Part shown: positions 7,565-17,189 of the stretch, one piece after another
How positions within the stretch are numbered: position 1 is the first letter of the stretch
How the letters are laid out: every line of letters starts with the position of its first letter
Source of the DNA: Gammaproteobacteria bacterium
Lineage (GTDB): Bacteria; Pseudomonadota; Gammaproteobacteria; Pseudomonadales; Azotimanducaceae
Direction: 5' to 3'
NCBI GenBank assembly: GCA_012960535.1
Contig: DUBB01000042.1
Span: 138,735 to 202,734, forward strand
DNA: 64,000 nt
Translations under genes and position numbers: made by a program
The notes under the pieces: model-generated
Told to the model about the DNA's origin: nothing
Database searches by the model: none
The model's input: only the letters and a program-made list of their open reading frames with translations

Positions 7565-9727
7565 ATGGACTCTAGCGTACAAAAGCCCGAACTGAAGGCG
7601 ATTCCTGCAAACGTAAATGAAATAAAGCTCCAGCCCACCTCCATGGATATCTGGGAGAACAAGTACTGCCTGAAAAGCAAGCAGGGTGAACGAATAGACC
7701 AGAATATTGATCAGACCTATCAGCGGGTCGCTCAGGCACTTGTTCAGGTAGAGCCTGCGGATGAACGCCAGGCCTGGTACGAAAAATTTTTGTGGGCGCT
7801 CAGACAGGGCGTCATTCCTGCCGGGAGAATCACTTCAAACGCGGGTGCGCAGGAGCACAAACCAGCCACCTCAACCATCAACTGTACTGTTTCGGGGACC
7901 ATCAATGACTCCATGGAAGATATCCTCCAGAAAAACCTGGAAGCCGGCCTGACTTTAAAAGCGGGCTGTGGTATTGGCTATGAATTTTCCACCCTCCGCC
8001 CCAAAGGAGCCTACGTTTCAGGCGCGGGCGCTTACACATCGGGTCCCTTATCATTTATGGATATCTACGATAAAACCTGCTTTACCGTATCTTCGGCAGG
8101 CGGTCGAAGAGGCGCGCAAATGGCGACCTTCGAAATCGGCCATCCTGATGTCATGGACTTTATCAAAGCGAAACGTGAAGATGGCCGCCTGCGGCAGTTC
8201 AATCTTTCCTTATTGATCAGCAAAGAATTCATGGAAGCTGTCAAAAACGATTCAGACTGGCCGCTCTCTTTCCCGCTCACTGACAAAGAAATCGAATCAG
8301 AAGCCGTGGCTGTCAATGACCCGGAGAAAGTACTCTGGCGAAGTTTCCCGGTCAAGAATCGCTACGCGACCAATGCTGATGGCCTGGTTGCCTGTCGAAT
8401 TACCAAGGTCCTGAAGGCCAAGCGACTCTGGGATATGATCATGTCCTCGACCTATGACTTCGCAGAGCCCGGATTCATCCTTATAGACAAAGTCAATGAG
8501 ATGAATAACAACTGGTATTGTGAGAATATTCGAGCAACCAACCCCTGTGGAGAGCAGCCTCTACCACCCTATGGAAGTTGTTTGCTGGGCTCAATAAACC
8601 TGACCCGGTTCGTGCAAAAGCCGTTCAGCGCAGATGCCAGCTTTGACACCGAAACTTTTCGCCAGGCAGTATCAATTTTTACTCGGATGCTTGATAACGT
8701 GGTGGAAATCAATGGCCTACCATTATCAGAACAACGCGACGAGATAACTCGAAAACGTCGCCATGGCATGGGCTACCTGGGCCTTGGCTCTACTATTACC
8801 ATGATGGGGATGCGTTATGGTGATGCCGCATCCATCGCTTTCACCGAAAAGGTGACCAAAGAATTAGCCCTTGTTGGCTGGCAAACCGGGCTGGAACTCG
8901 CCAAAGAAAAAGGCGCTGCACCGGTGATGGAGGAAACCTTTGAAGTCGATGCAGAGATGCTGCGTAAAAGACCGGAAATGGCCGATGATGGGTTTAAAAT
9001 AGGCGACAAGGTTCCAGGCAGAATTCTACACGCCAGATATTCACGCTATATGCAGAAAATCGCATCGATAGACCCCGGCCTGGTCGACAGCCTGGCAGAA
9101 ACAGGATGTCGATTCACGCACCATAGCTCAATTGCACCAACAGGGACCATCAGCCTTTCGCTCGCTAACAACGCAAGCAACGGTATAGAGCCCAGTTTCG
9201 CTCATCAATACAGTAGAAATGTGATCAGGGAAGGTAAAAAAAGCAAAGAAAAAATGGACGTCTTTTCATTTGAATTGCTTGCCTATCGGTCTATGGTCAA
9301 CCCGGAGGCAGGCCCCAATAGTACGCAGGAAGACAAGCAACTTCCCAGCTACTTCGTAACGGCAGATGATATTTCACCGATTCAGCACGTGGATATCCAG
9401 GCAGCTGCCCAGAAATGGATAGATTCAAGCATTTCAAAAACAGCCAATGTCCCCACTGACTACCCTTATGAAGAATTTAAGGATATTTATCTGTATGCAT
9501 ACGAACAGGGTTTAAAGGGTTGCACCACGTTTCGGTTCAATCCCGAAGCATTCCAGGGCGTTCTCGTAAAAGAAGAAGACCTGGCCAATACAACCTACCA
9601 GTTTGAACTGGAAGATGGTGAAATTGTCGAATGTAAAGGCAACCAAGAAATTGAATATGATGGCGAGTTACACACCGCAGCAAATCTCTTTGATGCCCTG
9701 AAAGAAGGCTATTATGGCAAGTTCTAG
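7565..9727 (+). CDS. nrdJa: Class II (adenosylcobalamin) ribonucleotide reductase, catalytic subunit
   Basis: A 720-residue reductase that converts ribonucleotides to deoxyribonucleotides with a radical generated from adenosylcobalamin, so it works with or without oxygen but needs B12. Active-site motifs are NPCGEQPLPP at about residues 326-335, the ten-stranded barrel region, and the substrate loop NASNGIEPSFAHQYSRN. The chain ends without the C-terminal cysteine pair used for re-reduction. As in Pseudomonas NrdJa/NrdJb, those cysteines are on a separate downstream gene (9979-10647). In Pseudomonas the two genes nearly touch. Here 251 bp separate them, mostly a 15-bp tandem array that begins inside this stop codon. 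thyA follows, making a dNTP-supply cluster. Confidence 0.95.
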   Translation: MDSSVQKPELKAIPANVNEIKLQPTSMDIWENKYCLKSKQGERIDQNIDQTYQRVAQALVQVEPADERQAWYEKFLWALRQGVIPAGRITSNAGAQEHKPATSTINCTVSGTINDSMEDILQKNLEAGLTLKAGCGIGYEFSTLRPKGAYVSGAGAYTSGPLSFMDIYDKTCFTVSSAGGRRGAQMATFEIGHPDVMDFIKAKREDGRLRQFNLSLLISKEFMEAVKNDSDWPLSFPLTDKEIESEAVAVNDPEKVLWRSFPVKNRYATNADGLVACRITKVLKAKRLWDMIMSSTYDFAEPGFILIDKVNEMNNNWYCENIRATNPCGEQPLPPYGSCLLGSINLTRFVQKPFSADASFDTETFRQAVSIFTRMLDNVVEINGLPLSEQRDEITRKRRHGMGYLGLGSTITMMGMRYGDAASIAFTEKVTKELALVGWQTGLELAKEKGAAPVMEETFEVDAEMLRKRPEMADDGFKIGDKVPGRILHARYSRYMQKIASIDPGLVDSLAETGCRFTHHSSIAPTGTISLSLANNASNGIEPSFAHQYSRNVIREGKKSKEKMDVFSFELLAYRSMVNPEAGPNSTQEDKQLPSYFVTADDISPIQHVDIQAAAQKWIDSSISKTANVPTDYPYEEFKDIYLYAYEQGLKGCTTFRFNPEAFQGVLVKEEDLANTTYQFELEDGEIVECKGNQEIEYDGELHTAANLFDALKEGYYGKF

Positions 9728-9853
9728 CATGACGAGTTCCAGTATGAAAAACTCTTTTATTGAACGCGCTTTTATAGACAGCGCTTTTGTCGAGAACTCT
9801 ATTGTTGAGAGCGCTTTTATCAAAAACTCTGGTATGAGAAGCACCCGCATTAC
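9719..9853. repeat. 15-bp tandem array starting in the nrdJa stop codon
   Basis: Nine strictly phased 15-bp units run from 9719 to 9853, with consensus close to GAGCGCTTTTATNGA. The first unit contains the TAG stop of nrdJa (9725-9727). Because the unit is five codons long, an overlapping frame from an ATG at 9714 (after AAGAAGG) to 9911 reads as a repeating pentapeptide such as SAFVE, NSIVE and SAFIK, for 65 residues in all. I list it as a repeat, since similar arrays with unrelated units occur elsewhere in the window and most cannot be translated. Confidence 0.92.
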
Positions 9854-9978
9854 ACCCACTCCATCTCAGCATGCCCGGGTGTTTTTCTCAGCTTATAAGG
9901 TCACAACTTAACACTGCACGCTGCATGCCTATTTCATAAATTTATGGCTGTCGAAAAATCAGGAGAATTAACATTAGT

Positions 9979-10647
9979 ATGGCATTGAAAATCTCAAAAA
10001 ATATTGTTGGTTATTCAGTCAAGAAGAAAGAGGCGCCTGTATTCGAAGAACCGAAACAAGAAATCATGCATGAAGAAATTCAGCGACCAGACGAATTGCG
10101 AGGTTATACCTACAAGATCAAAACCCCTTTATCAGACCACGCCATGTACATAACCATTAATAACATGGTTCTAAATGTTGATACCGAACATGAGCAGGAA
10201 TATCCGTTCGAAATCTTCATTAATTCAAAGAACATGGACCAGTTTCAGTGGATATTAGCCCTGACCCGAGTATTGTCATCGGTCTTTAGAAAAGGCGGAG
10301 ATGCCACTTTCCTGGTTGAAGAATTGAAACAGGTATTTGATCCCCAGGGCGGCTACTTTAAGAAAGGTGGACGGTTTATGCCCTCCATGGTTGCCGAAAT
10401 AGGCGACGTACTCGATCGACACATGCGCAGGATAGGCCTGATAAAAGATGAGGTACTGTCCGATGAACACGTCGCTATGCTGGCAGAAAAACGTGTTGCT
10501 GCGTCAAAACCTTCAGCCGAAGAGCCCAGCGAAAGCGAGCAATACCCGCCGGGAGCCCAACTCTGTCCTAAATGCATGACGACGGCGATGATTCTCATGG
10601 ATGGCTGTATGACTTGCCTGAGCTGTGGTGACAGCAAATGCGGTTAG
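9979..10647 (+). CDS. nrdJb: Class II ribonucleotide reductase, NrdJb subunit
   Basis: A 222-residue protein with a TSCPD domain (about residues 30-150, including TPLSDHAMYITINNM and FEIFINSKNM) and a cysteine-rich C-terminal tail CPKC...CMTCLSCGDSKCG. In Pseudomonas this second subunit supplies the redox cysteines and possibly a zinc site that regenerate the NrdJa active-site disulfide. The same arrangement is seen here. An AGGAG lies 14 nt before the ATG at 9979. It is separated from nrdJa by the repeat array and followed 71 bp later by thyA. Confidence 0.9.
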   Translation: MALKISKNIVGYSVKKKEAPVFEEPKQEIMHEEIQRPDELRGYTYKIKTPLSDHAMYITINNMVLNVDTEHEQEYPFEIFINSKNMDQFQWILALTRVLSSVFRKGGDATFLVEELKQVFDPQGGYFKKGGRFMPSMVAEIGDVLDRHMRRIGLIKDEVLSDEHVAMLAEKRVAASKPSAEEPSESEQYPPGAQLCPKCMTTAMILMDGCMTCLSCGDSKCG

Positions 10648-10718
10648 CCGGGAACCCATCAGGATACAGTTCCAGCTTGCTGCAGCCTCCTATACCTAAA
10701 ATCAAAAGATAAGCTCAA

Positions 10719-11558
10719 ATGGATATTTATCAGGAACAACTCCGACAGGTTTTAACGTCTGGCACACAACGCAATGACCGGACCGGCGTCGGCACCCTTT
10801 CCTGTTTTGGGCTGAACAATCGTTACAATATGAGCGATGGATTTCCGGCCGTCACCACTAAAAAACTGGCCTGGAAAGTCATGAGTTCTGAACTGCTCTG
10901 GTTTATTTCAGGCTCCAATAACATTAAGGATCTCAAGGCGATCTATCAGAAGAATAAGATCTGGGATGCCAATTATGAAGATTACCTGACCCGCCTCGGC
11001 CTGGACAGTAACAATGGTGACATGGGCCGCGTCTACGGTACACAGTGGCGTGACTGGCAGGGGGGCAATGGCAAGGCCATTGATCAGCTGGCCATAGCAA
11101 TCGATATGATAAAACACGATCCCGTATCAAGAAGAATTATTGTCAACGCATGGAATCCTTCGGAACTTGGCGGCGATGAAGTCGCCCTCCCGCCCTGCCA
11201 CAACTTTTTCCAATTTTATGTGGCTGATGGAAAACTTTCGCTGCAGATGTACCAGCGATCAGCCGATATGTTCCTGGGCGTGCCCTTTAATATAGCTTCC
11301 TACTCATTGCTGCTGCATATGGTAGCCAAACTGACTGGCCTGATGGCCCATGAGTTTATCCATAGTATTGGAGATGCCCACATCTATCTGGATGCCATCG
11401 ATGCGGTTAAGGAGCAACTGTCGAGAAAACCACTGCCACTGCCGCAACTAGTGATCCAGGATCGCAACCAACGCACCATCGACGATTTCCAGATGGAAGA
11501 CTTCAAACTGCAGGATTATCAATACCACGAACCCATTTATGCAAAGATGGCGGTTTAA
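10719..11558 (+). CDS. thyA: Thymidylate synthase
   Basis: A 279-residue ThyA that methylates dUMP to dTMP with methylenetetrahydrofolate. Seen: the N-terminal phosphate loop region (SGTQRNDRTGVGT), the catalytic cysteine in LPPCHNFFQFYV, the dUMP-binding QRSADMFLGVPFNIASY, and HIYLDAIDAV. It is about 15 residues longer than the E. coli enzyme, with extra residues in the small domain (around residues 85-110). Same strand as nrdJa/nrdJb, so transcription with them is plausible and would link deoxynucleotide steps. Confidence 0.96.
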   Translation: MDIYQEQLRQVLTSGTQRNDRTGVGTLSCFGLNNRYNMSDGFPAVTTKKLAWKVMSSELLWFISGSNNIKDLKAIYQKNKIWDANYEDYLTRLGLDSNNGDMGRVYGTQWRDWQGGNGKAIDQLAIAIDMIKHDPVSRRIIVNAWNPSELGGDEVALPPCHNFFQFYVADGKLSLQMYQRSADMFLGVPFNIASYSLLLHMVAKLTGLMAHEFIHSIGDAHIYLDAIDAVKEQLSRKPLPLPQLVIQDRNQRTIDDFQMEDFKLQDYQYHEPIYAKMAV

Positions 11559-11639
11559 GGTATCACTGCGAGACAGACACACCTGGGTCCCTGCGACGCA
11601 CGCTGCAAGCCTGGCATAGTAAAACGCCGTTAATCCAAT

Positions 11640-11933
11640 CTACGGATCCTGGCTAAGGTTGAACTGATTTAACTGACTCTCGGTTGCCTCAGTCTGGTAA
11701 GCGTTCTTCCAATCACTATAAGGTATGCCATAGATTATTTCCCGGGCTGCTTCATAATCCAAATCAATTCCTTTATCCTCTGCAGCCGAGCGATACCATT
11801 TACTGAGGCAGTTTCGACAGAAACCGGCTAGATTCATCAGGTCGATATTCTGTACCTGTTTATTTTCGTCAAGATGTTTCAACAGATGTCGAAACGCAGC
11901 AGCTTCTATCTCTGTTTTGGTTGCATTATCCAT
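11640..11933 (-). CDS. DUF1244 family protein
   Basis: A 97-residue cytoplasmic protein matching the small DUF1244 family by its core VQNIDLMNLAGFCRNCLSKWY and downstream YGIPYSDWK. The two conserved cysteines in FCRNC suggest metal or redox chemistry, but the family has no assigned role. The open frame reaches 11978, but the ATG at 11933 is set 8 nt after an AAGGAG site and gives the usual N-terminus, so I used it. It is divergent from rapA, with 51 bp between the starts. Confidence 0.85.
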   Translation of the reverse strand: MDNATKTEIEAAAFRHLLKHLDENKQVQNIDLMNLAGFCRNCLSKWYRSAAEDKGIDLDYEAAREIIYGIPYSDWKNAYQTEATESQLNQFNLSQDP

Positions 11934-11984
11934 GGCATGGTCTCCTTTAGGCCCTTCACCAGCGTGAGAGAGTATCACCTAATC

Positions 11985-14843
11985 ATGAAAGATTTTAAAC
12001 CCGGTCAGCGTTGGATAAGTACAACTGAGCCCGATCTTGGTCTAGCCGAGATAACACGCGTTGAACTACGCCAGATAGCGTGTTTTTTTGAAGCGACCGA
12101 AACCACCAGAATATATGCCCTCGAGCAAGCCCCTCTGGTCAGGGTCCGTTTTCAGGCAGGCGACCTGATCAACCTGCGCAGTGGTGCTAATCTGGAAGTT
12201 CAGAAAGTGACAGAGCAGGAAGGCCTGCTGACCTATCACTGCCTGTCAAATGGCCAATCAGATGACATCAGTGAGAAGGAGCTGGATCCAAACCTTCGCT
12301 TCAGCAAACCACAGGATCGTTTATTCAGCCATCAGATTGATGACCACCGCTGGTTCAACCTGCGTTATTACACGCTGATCCAGCAGGCAGCATTGCGCAG
12401 CCTTTCCTTTAACGGTCTGGTCGGGCCTCGAACCACGCTTATTCCCCATCAGCTTTATATCGCCCACGAGGTTGCCGCCCGGTATGCCCCGCGTGTGCTC
12501 CTGGCTGACGAAGTTGGCCTTGGCAAGACCATTGAAGCCGGCTTGATTATTCACCAGCAACTGCATACCGGCCGCGCCCAGCGCGTTCTCATCATAGTCC
12601 CAGCCGCTCTGACCATTCAGTGGTTCATAGAAATGATTCGCCGTTTCAATATTCAGTTCAGTATCCTCGACGAAGAACGCTGCCTGCAAATCGTCAGTGA
12701 CAATCGCCCCGAAGCAATTGATGAATCAGAACCTTATCTGAGTAATCCTTTTGATGCTCAACAGCTTGTCCTCTGCAACACCAGCCTGTTCGAGGACAAT
12801 CCGCAGCGTTTACAACAGGTCAGTGCAACCCACTGGGATCTTCTCGTGGTCGATGAGGCTCATCACCTTAGTTGGTCTGAAGGACAGGCCAGCCCGGCTT
12901 ATCAGGCTATTGAGAGCATCGCTCAGGCAGCTGTCGGTCTGCTGCTGCTAACCGCCACACCAGAACAATTTGGAATGGAAGGCCACTTCGCCAGATTGCG
13001 ATTACTCGACCCCCACAGATATCAAAGCTTTACGGATTTTATAGCAGAGGAAACCAAATTCGCTGACACCGCAGCGCTGGTTGAGCAATTGGAAGATCCG
13101 GACCTGGCGATAGCAAAACAGGCTCGTCAGCGTATCGTGGATCGCCTGGGGGCGGCATCAGACCTGGATGAGAACCTCCTCATTCGCAGATTACTCGATC
13201 AGCACGGCACCGGTCGCGTGCTGTTCAGAAATGTGCGTAGCGCTATTGCCGGCTTCCCTAAACGAAAACTCCACACCTATACAATCGAGCCTCAGAAAGG
13301 CCCACTGCCGTCACGGGCTCAAACCGGGATCACTGTAGAGAATATTAGAGAAACCAGCTTAACAACGGTTCCTGCTGATATTTCCCAGCAGGAACCGCGG
13401 ACTATCTGGTTAATCCAACGATTGCAGCAATCCCCTGAAAAACACCTGGTGATCTGTTCGGATCGGCATACAGCAGTTGCTCTGGATAAATTCCTCAGAC
13501 GTTATGGGGGATTGCATTCAACCTGTTTTCACGAAGGCATGGACCTCATATCAAGAGATCGTGCTGCGAATTACTTTTCCGATTCGGAACAGGGTGCCCA
13601 GGTTCTGGTTTGCTCGGAGATCGGCTCCGAGGGAAGGAACTTTCAATTCGCCAGCCACCTGGTCATGTTTGACCTGCCCATGGGGGCTGACCTGGTAGAA
13701 CAGCGCATCGGCAGACTCGATAGAATCGGCCAGCAAAACGACGTCAATATCCATATACCGATCGTAGCCGAATCCTTTATGTCCAGGCTGTTTCAGTGGT
13801 ATCACCAGGGTCTGGACCTGTTCTCAGGTCCTAATCCGGCAGCGCAGGGCCTGTATGAAGATTATATTGATCGCTTTCTAGCCGAGGATTCGAAAGGTCT
13901 ACAGGACCTCATCGATGCCTGCAGAATTGAAAACCAGCAGCGCCTCGTGGATCTGTCGGCAGGTCGACACAAGTTACTCGAACGGTCATCCTTCGACTCC
14001 GCTATTGCTGCTCCTATCATTGAAGGTATTAAGCAAGCAGACAACAACAACGCCTTGCAGGCGTATCTGGGCATCTCTTTTGAGTTATTTGGACTTGACT
14101 ATGAAGACCTCGGTGATGGAATCAACCTGGTCAAGCCAACCAGCGCTGCTATTCATCAGTCTAACGTCAGCGCAGAAGCTCAGGGCCATTATACCTACCC
14201 GGATATTCCTGAAGAAGGCATCCGCTACACCACTGATAGAAACAAAGCTTTATCACGAGAAGACGTTGCCTTTCTTACCTGGGAACACCCTATGGTAGAA
14301 CAGGCCATTGACAAGGTTCTATCGGAGAATCTGGGAAACAGTAGCGTTGTGGTCATCAAGCAGCCGGGTATGCAGGCTGGAACCCTGCTCCTGGAAACCA
14401 TTCATAGTATTGAATGCCTGGCACCTCAATACCTTGGCTTGAGGCGGTTCATGCCGGATAACATTCTTCGAACACTGATATCCCCCGCCCAGGAAGACAT
14501 CAGTAACCAAATTCCCTTCAATGCGTATCCCCAGGCGATAGAACTCGCCAATGAACCTATTTTCAAAATCGTAGACTCCCAGCAGAAACCGCTACAGCGA
14601 ATGCTGAAATCTGCACAGGCTATCGCCGATGACCAATTACAGCGTGTTATCAATACAGGCCTTTCCCAGTATCAACGCGCCAGACAGGAAGAACTCGATC
14701 GATTATCGGCACTGGCTAAGATCAACCCAGCGGTCCGTGATGAAGAAATTCAGGCCTTGAAAAATGAGCTGGATCTAGGTCTCGCCGCTATCAGCGCATC
14801 CAGGAGTCGACTGGAAGCCATCCGCGTCATTATTATTGCCTGA
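11985..14843 (+). CDS. rapA: RNA polymerase-associated ATPase RapA
   Basis: A 952-residue Swi2/Snf2-type ATPase that helps recycle RNA polymerase. It follows E. coli RapA end to end: N-terminal GQRWISTTEPDLGL, Walker A region LLADEVGLGKTIEAGL, DEAH box VVDEAHH, LLLTATPEQFGMEGHF, motif V/VI region LVEQRIGRLDRIGQ, and the C-terminal domain ending near LEAIRVIII. The frame is open back to 11874, overlapping the DUF1244 gene. The ATG at 11985 matches the family start (GQRW about six residues in), so I chose it. Confidence 0.95.
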   Translation: MKDFKPGQRWISTTEPDLGLAEITRVELRQIACFFEATETTRIYALEQAPLVRVRFQAGDLINLRSGANLEVQKVTEQEGLLTYHCLSNGQSDDISEKELDPNLRFSKPQDRLFSHQIDDHRWFNLRYYTLIQQAALRSLSFNGLVGPRTTLIPHQLYIAHEVAARYAPRVLLADEVGLGKTIEAGLIIHQQLHTGRAQRVLIIVPAALTIQWFIEMIRRFNIQFSILDEERCLQIVSDNRPEAIDESEPYLSNPFDAQQLVLCNTSLFEDNPQRLQQVSATHWDLLVVDEAHHLSWSEGQASPAYQAIESIAQAAVGLLLLTATPEQFGMEGHFARLRLLDPHRYQSFTDFIAEETKFADTAALVEQLEDPDLAIAKQARQRIVDRLGAASDLDENLLIRRLLDQHGTGRVLFRNVRSAIAGFPKRKLHTYTIEPQKGPLPSRAQTGITVENIRETSLTTVPADISQQEPRTIWLIQRLQQSPEKHLVICSDRHTAVALDKFLRRYGGLHSTCFHEGMDLISRDRAANYFSDSEQGAQVLVCSEIGSEGRNFQFASHLVMFDLPMGADLVEQRIGRLDRIGQQNDVNIHIPIVAESFMSRLFQWYHQGLDLFSGPNPAAQGLYEDYIDRFLAEDSKGLQDLIDACRIENQQRLVDLSAGRHKLLERSSFDSAIAAPIIEGIKQADNNNALQAYLGISFELFGLDYEDLGDGINLVKPTSAAIHQSNVSAEAQGHYTYPDIPEEGIRYTTDRNKALSREDVAFLTWEHPMVEQAIDKVLSENLGNSSVVVIKQPGMQAGTLLLETIHSIECLAPQYLGLRRFMPDNILRTLISPAQEDISNQIPFNAYPQAIELANEPIFKIVDSQQKPLQRMLKSAQAIADDQLQRVINTGLSQYQRARQEELDRLSALAKINPAVRDEEIQALKNELDLGLAAISASRSRLEAIRVIIIA

Positions 14844-15066
14844 CTGTTTTTCTGCTGGCCGATAGGCAGCATCTGCTACCGAAGTGGTCGCCCCAGCCAA
14901 ACGAAACATCCTTGAAACTGTTATCTAAATTAGGCAAAAAAGGGGCCAGCGTCGCTGATCAAGCGGGAGAGCGCTGCTAAATGAGCAATTTTGGTGAACA
15001 AGTCCATTTCCCTCGCGTGCCCGCTTCAGTACAATAGCCTGCGATAGAAGAGCAAGGATCAAACCT

Positions 15067-16272
15067 ATGTCGGGAATTATCATCATTGGTGCAGGACAGG
15101 CAGCGGGTCAGGCAGCAGCCAGCCTGAGACAGGAAGGATACGAAGGTACAATCACCCTGATCGGTGATGAATCGTTTGCGCCGTATCAGCGGCCACCGCT
15201 TTCGAAGCAGTATCTGTCAGGTGAACTCAGCATTGATCGAGTCTATATCCGACCCGCTAAATTCTATGAAGATCGCAACATCGATCTGCAGTCGGGAGTA
15301 CGCGTCACGTCCATTGACCGCCAGAACAAGACGATCAGTACAGATAACGGCCAGACACTGGCCTACCAAAAACTCCTGATATGCACCGGCAGCCGCCCCC
15401 GAGAACTTAACATCCCTGGCAGCGACCTGCCCGGGATCCACTATCTGCGCCGACTCGATGATGTTGATCGAATCCGCGATGATATGGCATCAGCGAACAG
15501 CATCTGCATTATCGGCGGTGGCTACATCGGCCTGGAAGTGGCCGCCGTGGCAGTGACTGCGGGCCTTTCGGTCAATATCCTTGAAATGGAATCCAGAATA
15601 CTGCAACGGGTAACCAACGAACAGATGAGCGCTTTTTATCATCGCTTACACACCGATCGAGGCGTTAATATCCACACCAGCACTGCCTGCACCGGGTTTA
15701 AAGGGGACGCTCGTGTCAATTCGGTTCTTTGTCAAGATCAAACTATCGCCGCTGATATGGTCATTGTCGGCATTGGCATCCTGCCCAACATAGAACTCGC
15801 TCAACAGGCGGGACTGGAATGCGATAACGGTATCCTTGTTGATGATCATTGCAGAACTTCAGACCCAGATATCTTTTCTGCTGGGGACTGCACCAACCAC
15901 CCCAACCCCATTCTAGGACGAAGGCTTCGCCTGGAATCAGTCCCCAACGCCATGGAACAGGCACGAACGTCAGCTGCTAACATGCTCGGCGGTGATAAAA
16001 CCTACGCTGCAGTACCCTGGTTCTGGTCAGATCAATACGAGCTAAAACTGCAGATGGTTGGATTCTCTTCAGATGGGGATACTGCCGTGTTAAGAGGTGA
16101 TCCAGAAGCATTACAATTCGCTACTTTCTACTTAAAAGATGGCAAAGTGGTCGCCGTTGATGCCGTTAATAGCCCGAAAGAATTTATGGTTGCAAAGCGG
16201 CTTTATGGCATGCAGGTTAACGCGGACTCTCTCGCAGATAGCGCCATCGACCTGAAATCATTGATTTCCTGA
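15067..16272 (+). CDS. FAD-dependent ferredoxin reductase
   Basis: A 401-residue flavoprotein of the putidaredoxin/rhodocoxin reductase type, passing electrons from NAD(P)H to a [2Fe-2S] ferredoxin. It has IIIIGAGQAAGQAAASLR (FAD), PYQRPPLSKQYL, the second Rossmann motif IIGGGYIGLEVAA (NADH), FSAGDCTNHPN (FAD ribityl) and the C-terminal reductase domain with WFWSDQYELKLQ. AAGGA lies 9 nt before the ATG. The matching ferredoxin gene is 216 bp downstream. Such pairs usually serve cytochrome P450s or ring hydroxylases, none of which lies in this window. Confidence 0.92.
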   Translation: MSGIIIIGAGQAAGQAAASLRQEGYEGTITLIGDESFAPYQRPPLSKQYLSGELSIDRVYIRPAKFYEDRNIDLQSGVRVTSIDRQNKTISTDNGQTLAYQKLLICTGSRPRELNIPGSDLPGIHYLRRLDDVDRIRDDMASANSICIIGGGYIGLEVAAVAVTAGLSVNILEMESRILQRVTNEQMSAFYHRLHTDRGVNIHTSTACTGFKGDARVNSVLCQDQTIAADMVIVGIGILPNIELAQQAGLECDNGILVDDHCRTSDPDIFSAGDCTNHPNPILGRRLRLESVPNAMEQARTSAANMLGGDKTYAAVPWFWSDQYELKLQMVGFSSDGDTAVLRGDPEALQFATFYLKDGKVVAVDAVNSPKEFMVAKRLYGMQVNADSLADSAIDLKSLIS

Positions 16273-16488
16273 TAAGAGCGAATGTGTCATGGCATCAAAA
16301 CCCGTTATCAAATCCCTAATACGCAAGAAACTCAAAAACCAATTAGTGTTAACGATTTGTATTCTGTATACTGCCTTGCGAATCTGCGGCGTAGCAGGAT
16401 TCAGAGCCGGAGCGCAGAACCAAAATAACTTAACCTCAGCGATACTAAATTTCCAAATTACAATACTAGCGGTCAAAGGGAGGCCATC

Positions 16489-16809
16489 ATGGCAGGCGTA
16501 AAATTTATTGAACACAATGGTACCGAACACAATGTCGATGGAATCATCGGTGAGAGCCTGATGAATATTGCACTTGCCAATCTCGTTCCCGGCATAGATG
16601 CTGATTGCGGCGGTGAGTGTTCCTGTGCCACCTGTCATGTTCTTGTTGATGATGCCTGGGCTGGCAAACTTCCTGAAATTACCGAATCTGAAAGCTCAAT
16701 GCTGGATCTCAATCCTGATCGCGAAGTCAATTCGAGATTAAGCTGCCAGATTCCTTTCAGCGAAGAGCTCGACGGCATCACCATCCAACTTCCCGAATTC
16801 CAGTACTGA
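16489..16809 (+). CDS. [2Fe-2S] ferredoxin, putidaredoxin type
   Basis: A 106-residue ferredoxin whose cluster ligands are visible as CGGECSCATCHV (Cys-x5-Cys-x2-Cys) plus a fourth cysteine in RLSCQIPF. GGGAGG lies 5 nt before the ATG at 16489. It follows the ferredoxin reductase (15067-16272) on the same strand and should be its electron acceptor. The spacer between them (16273-16488) carries no convincing gene. Adrenodoxin-type ferredoxins usually feed P450 enzymes. Confidence 0.93.
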   Translation: MAGVKFIEHNGTEHNVDGIIGESLMNIALANLVPGIDADCGGECSCATCHVLVDDAWAGKLPEITESESSMLDLNPDREVNSRLSCQIPFSEELDGITIQLPEFQY

Positions 16810-16976
16810 GCCTAACCCGGCTGGGTCTTGCCGAACCCCTGAAGACCACACGTGTGCATAACAAAAATTAACGCTCGTTCTCCGAGGGCTTTCGCTGACG
16901 CCCTAATACAAACCTGTACTTTCGTTCTGTAAAGGCTATGGGCAGGTACTGTATTGTAACTACCGCCAGTCCTGGA

Positions 16977-17189
16977 TCAGATGGCAGCAATAGCAACGAT
17001 AGACACGATGTTAATCCTATGCGGACTTGCTTCCAGGGTCGATTGAGCAAGTTCCTGAGCTATCTCCAGACAGGTACCACAACAGGTTCCCAGCCCTAAC
17101 CCCGAGACAACAGTACTCAAACGTGTATCTGGTCCAAGATAAGACTGGATATCGCTGGAACTGACTGGGTTGCACGCACAAGCAATCAC
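16977..17189 (-). CDS. bfd: Bacterioferritin-associated ferredoxin
   Basis: A 70-residue protein with the Bfd [2Fe-2S] ligand pattern: ACAC near the N-terminus and TCCGTC at residues 35-40 (Cys-x-Cys ... Cys-x2-Cys). Bfd reduces bacterioferritin to release stored iron. The start must be the GTG at 17189, because an in-frame stop lies three codons upstream. It faces the bacterioferritin locus divergently, as is common, but that bfr gene is internally deleted (17339-17533), leaving this Bfd without its partner here. The last 15 or so residues are hydrophobic and atypical. Confidence 0.78.
   Translation of the reverse strand: MIACACNPVSSSDIQSYLGPDTRLSTVVSGLGLGTCCGTCLEIAQELAQSTLEASPHRINIVSIVAIAAI

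Noticed and set aside
9714..9911. Annotating the pentapeptide-like 65-residue frame as a gene
   Set aside because: The repeat is explained by the 15-bp array, and comparable arrays elsewhere have untranslatable periods. Kept only as a hypothesis in the findings.
16289..16501. 70-codon frame between ferredoxin reductase and ferredoxin
   Set aside because: No ribosome site, no recognisable domain, and it overlaps the ferredoxin start and ribosome site.
16868..17050. 60-codon minus-strand frame below bfd
   Set aside because: It overlaps the bfd 3' end in another frame and has no ribosome site or family match.
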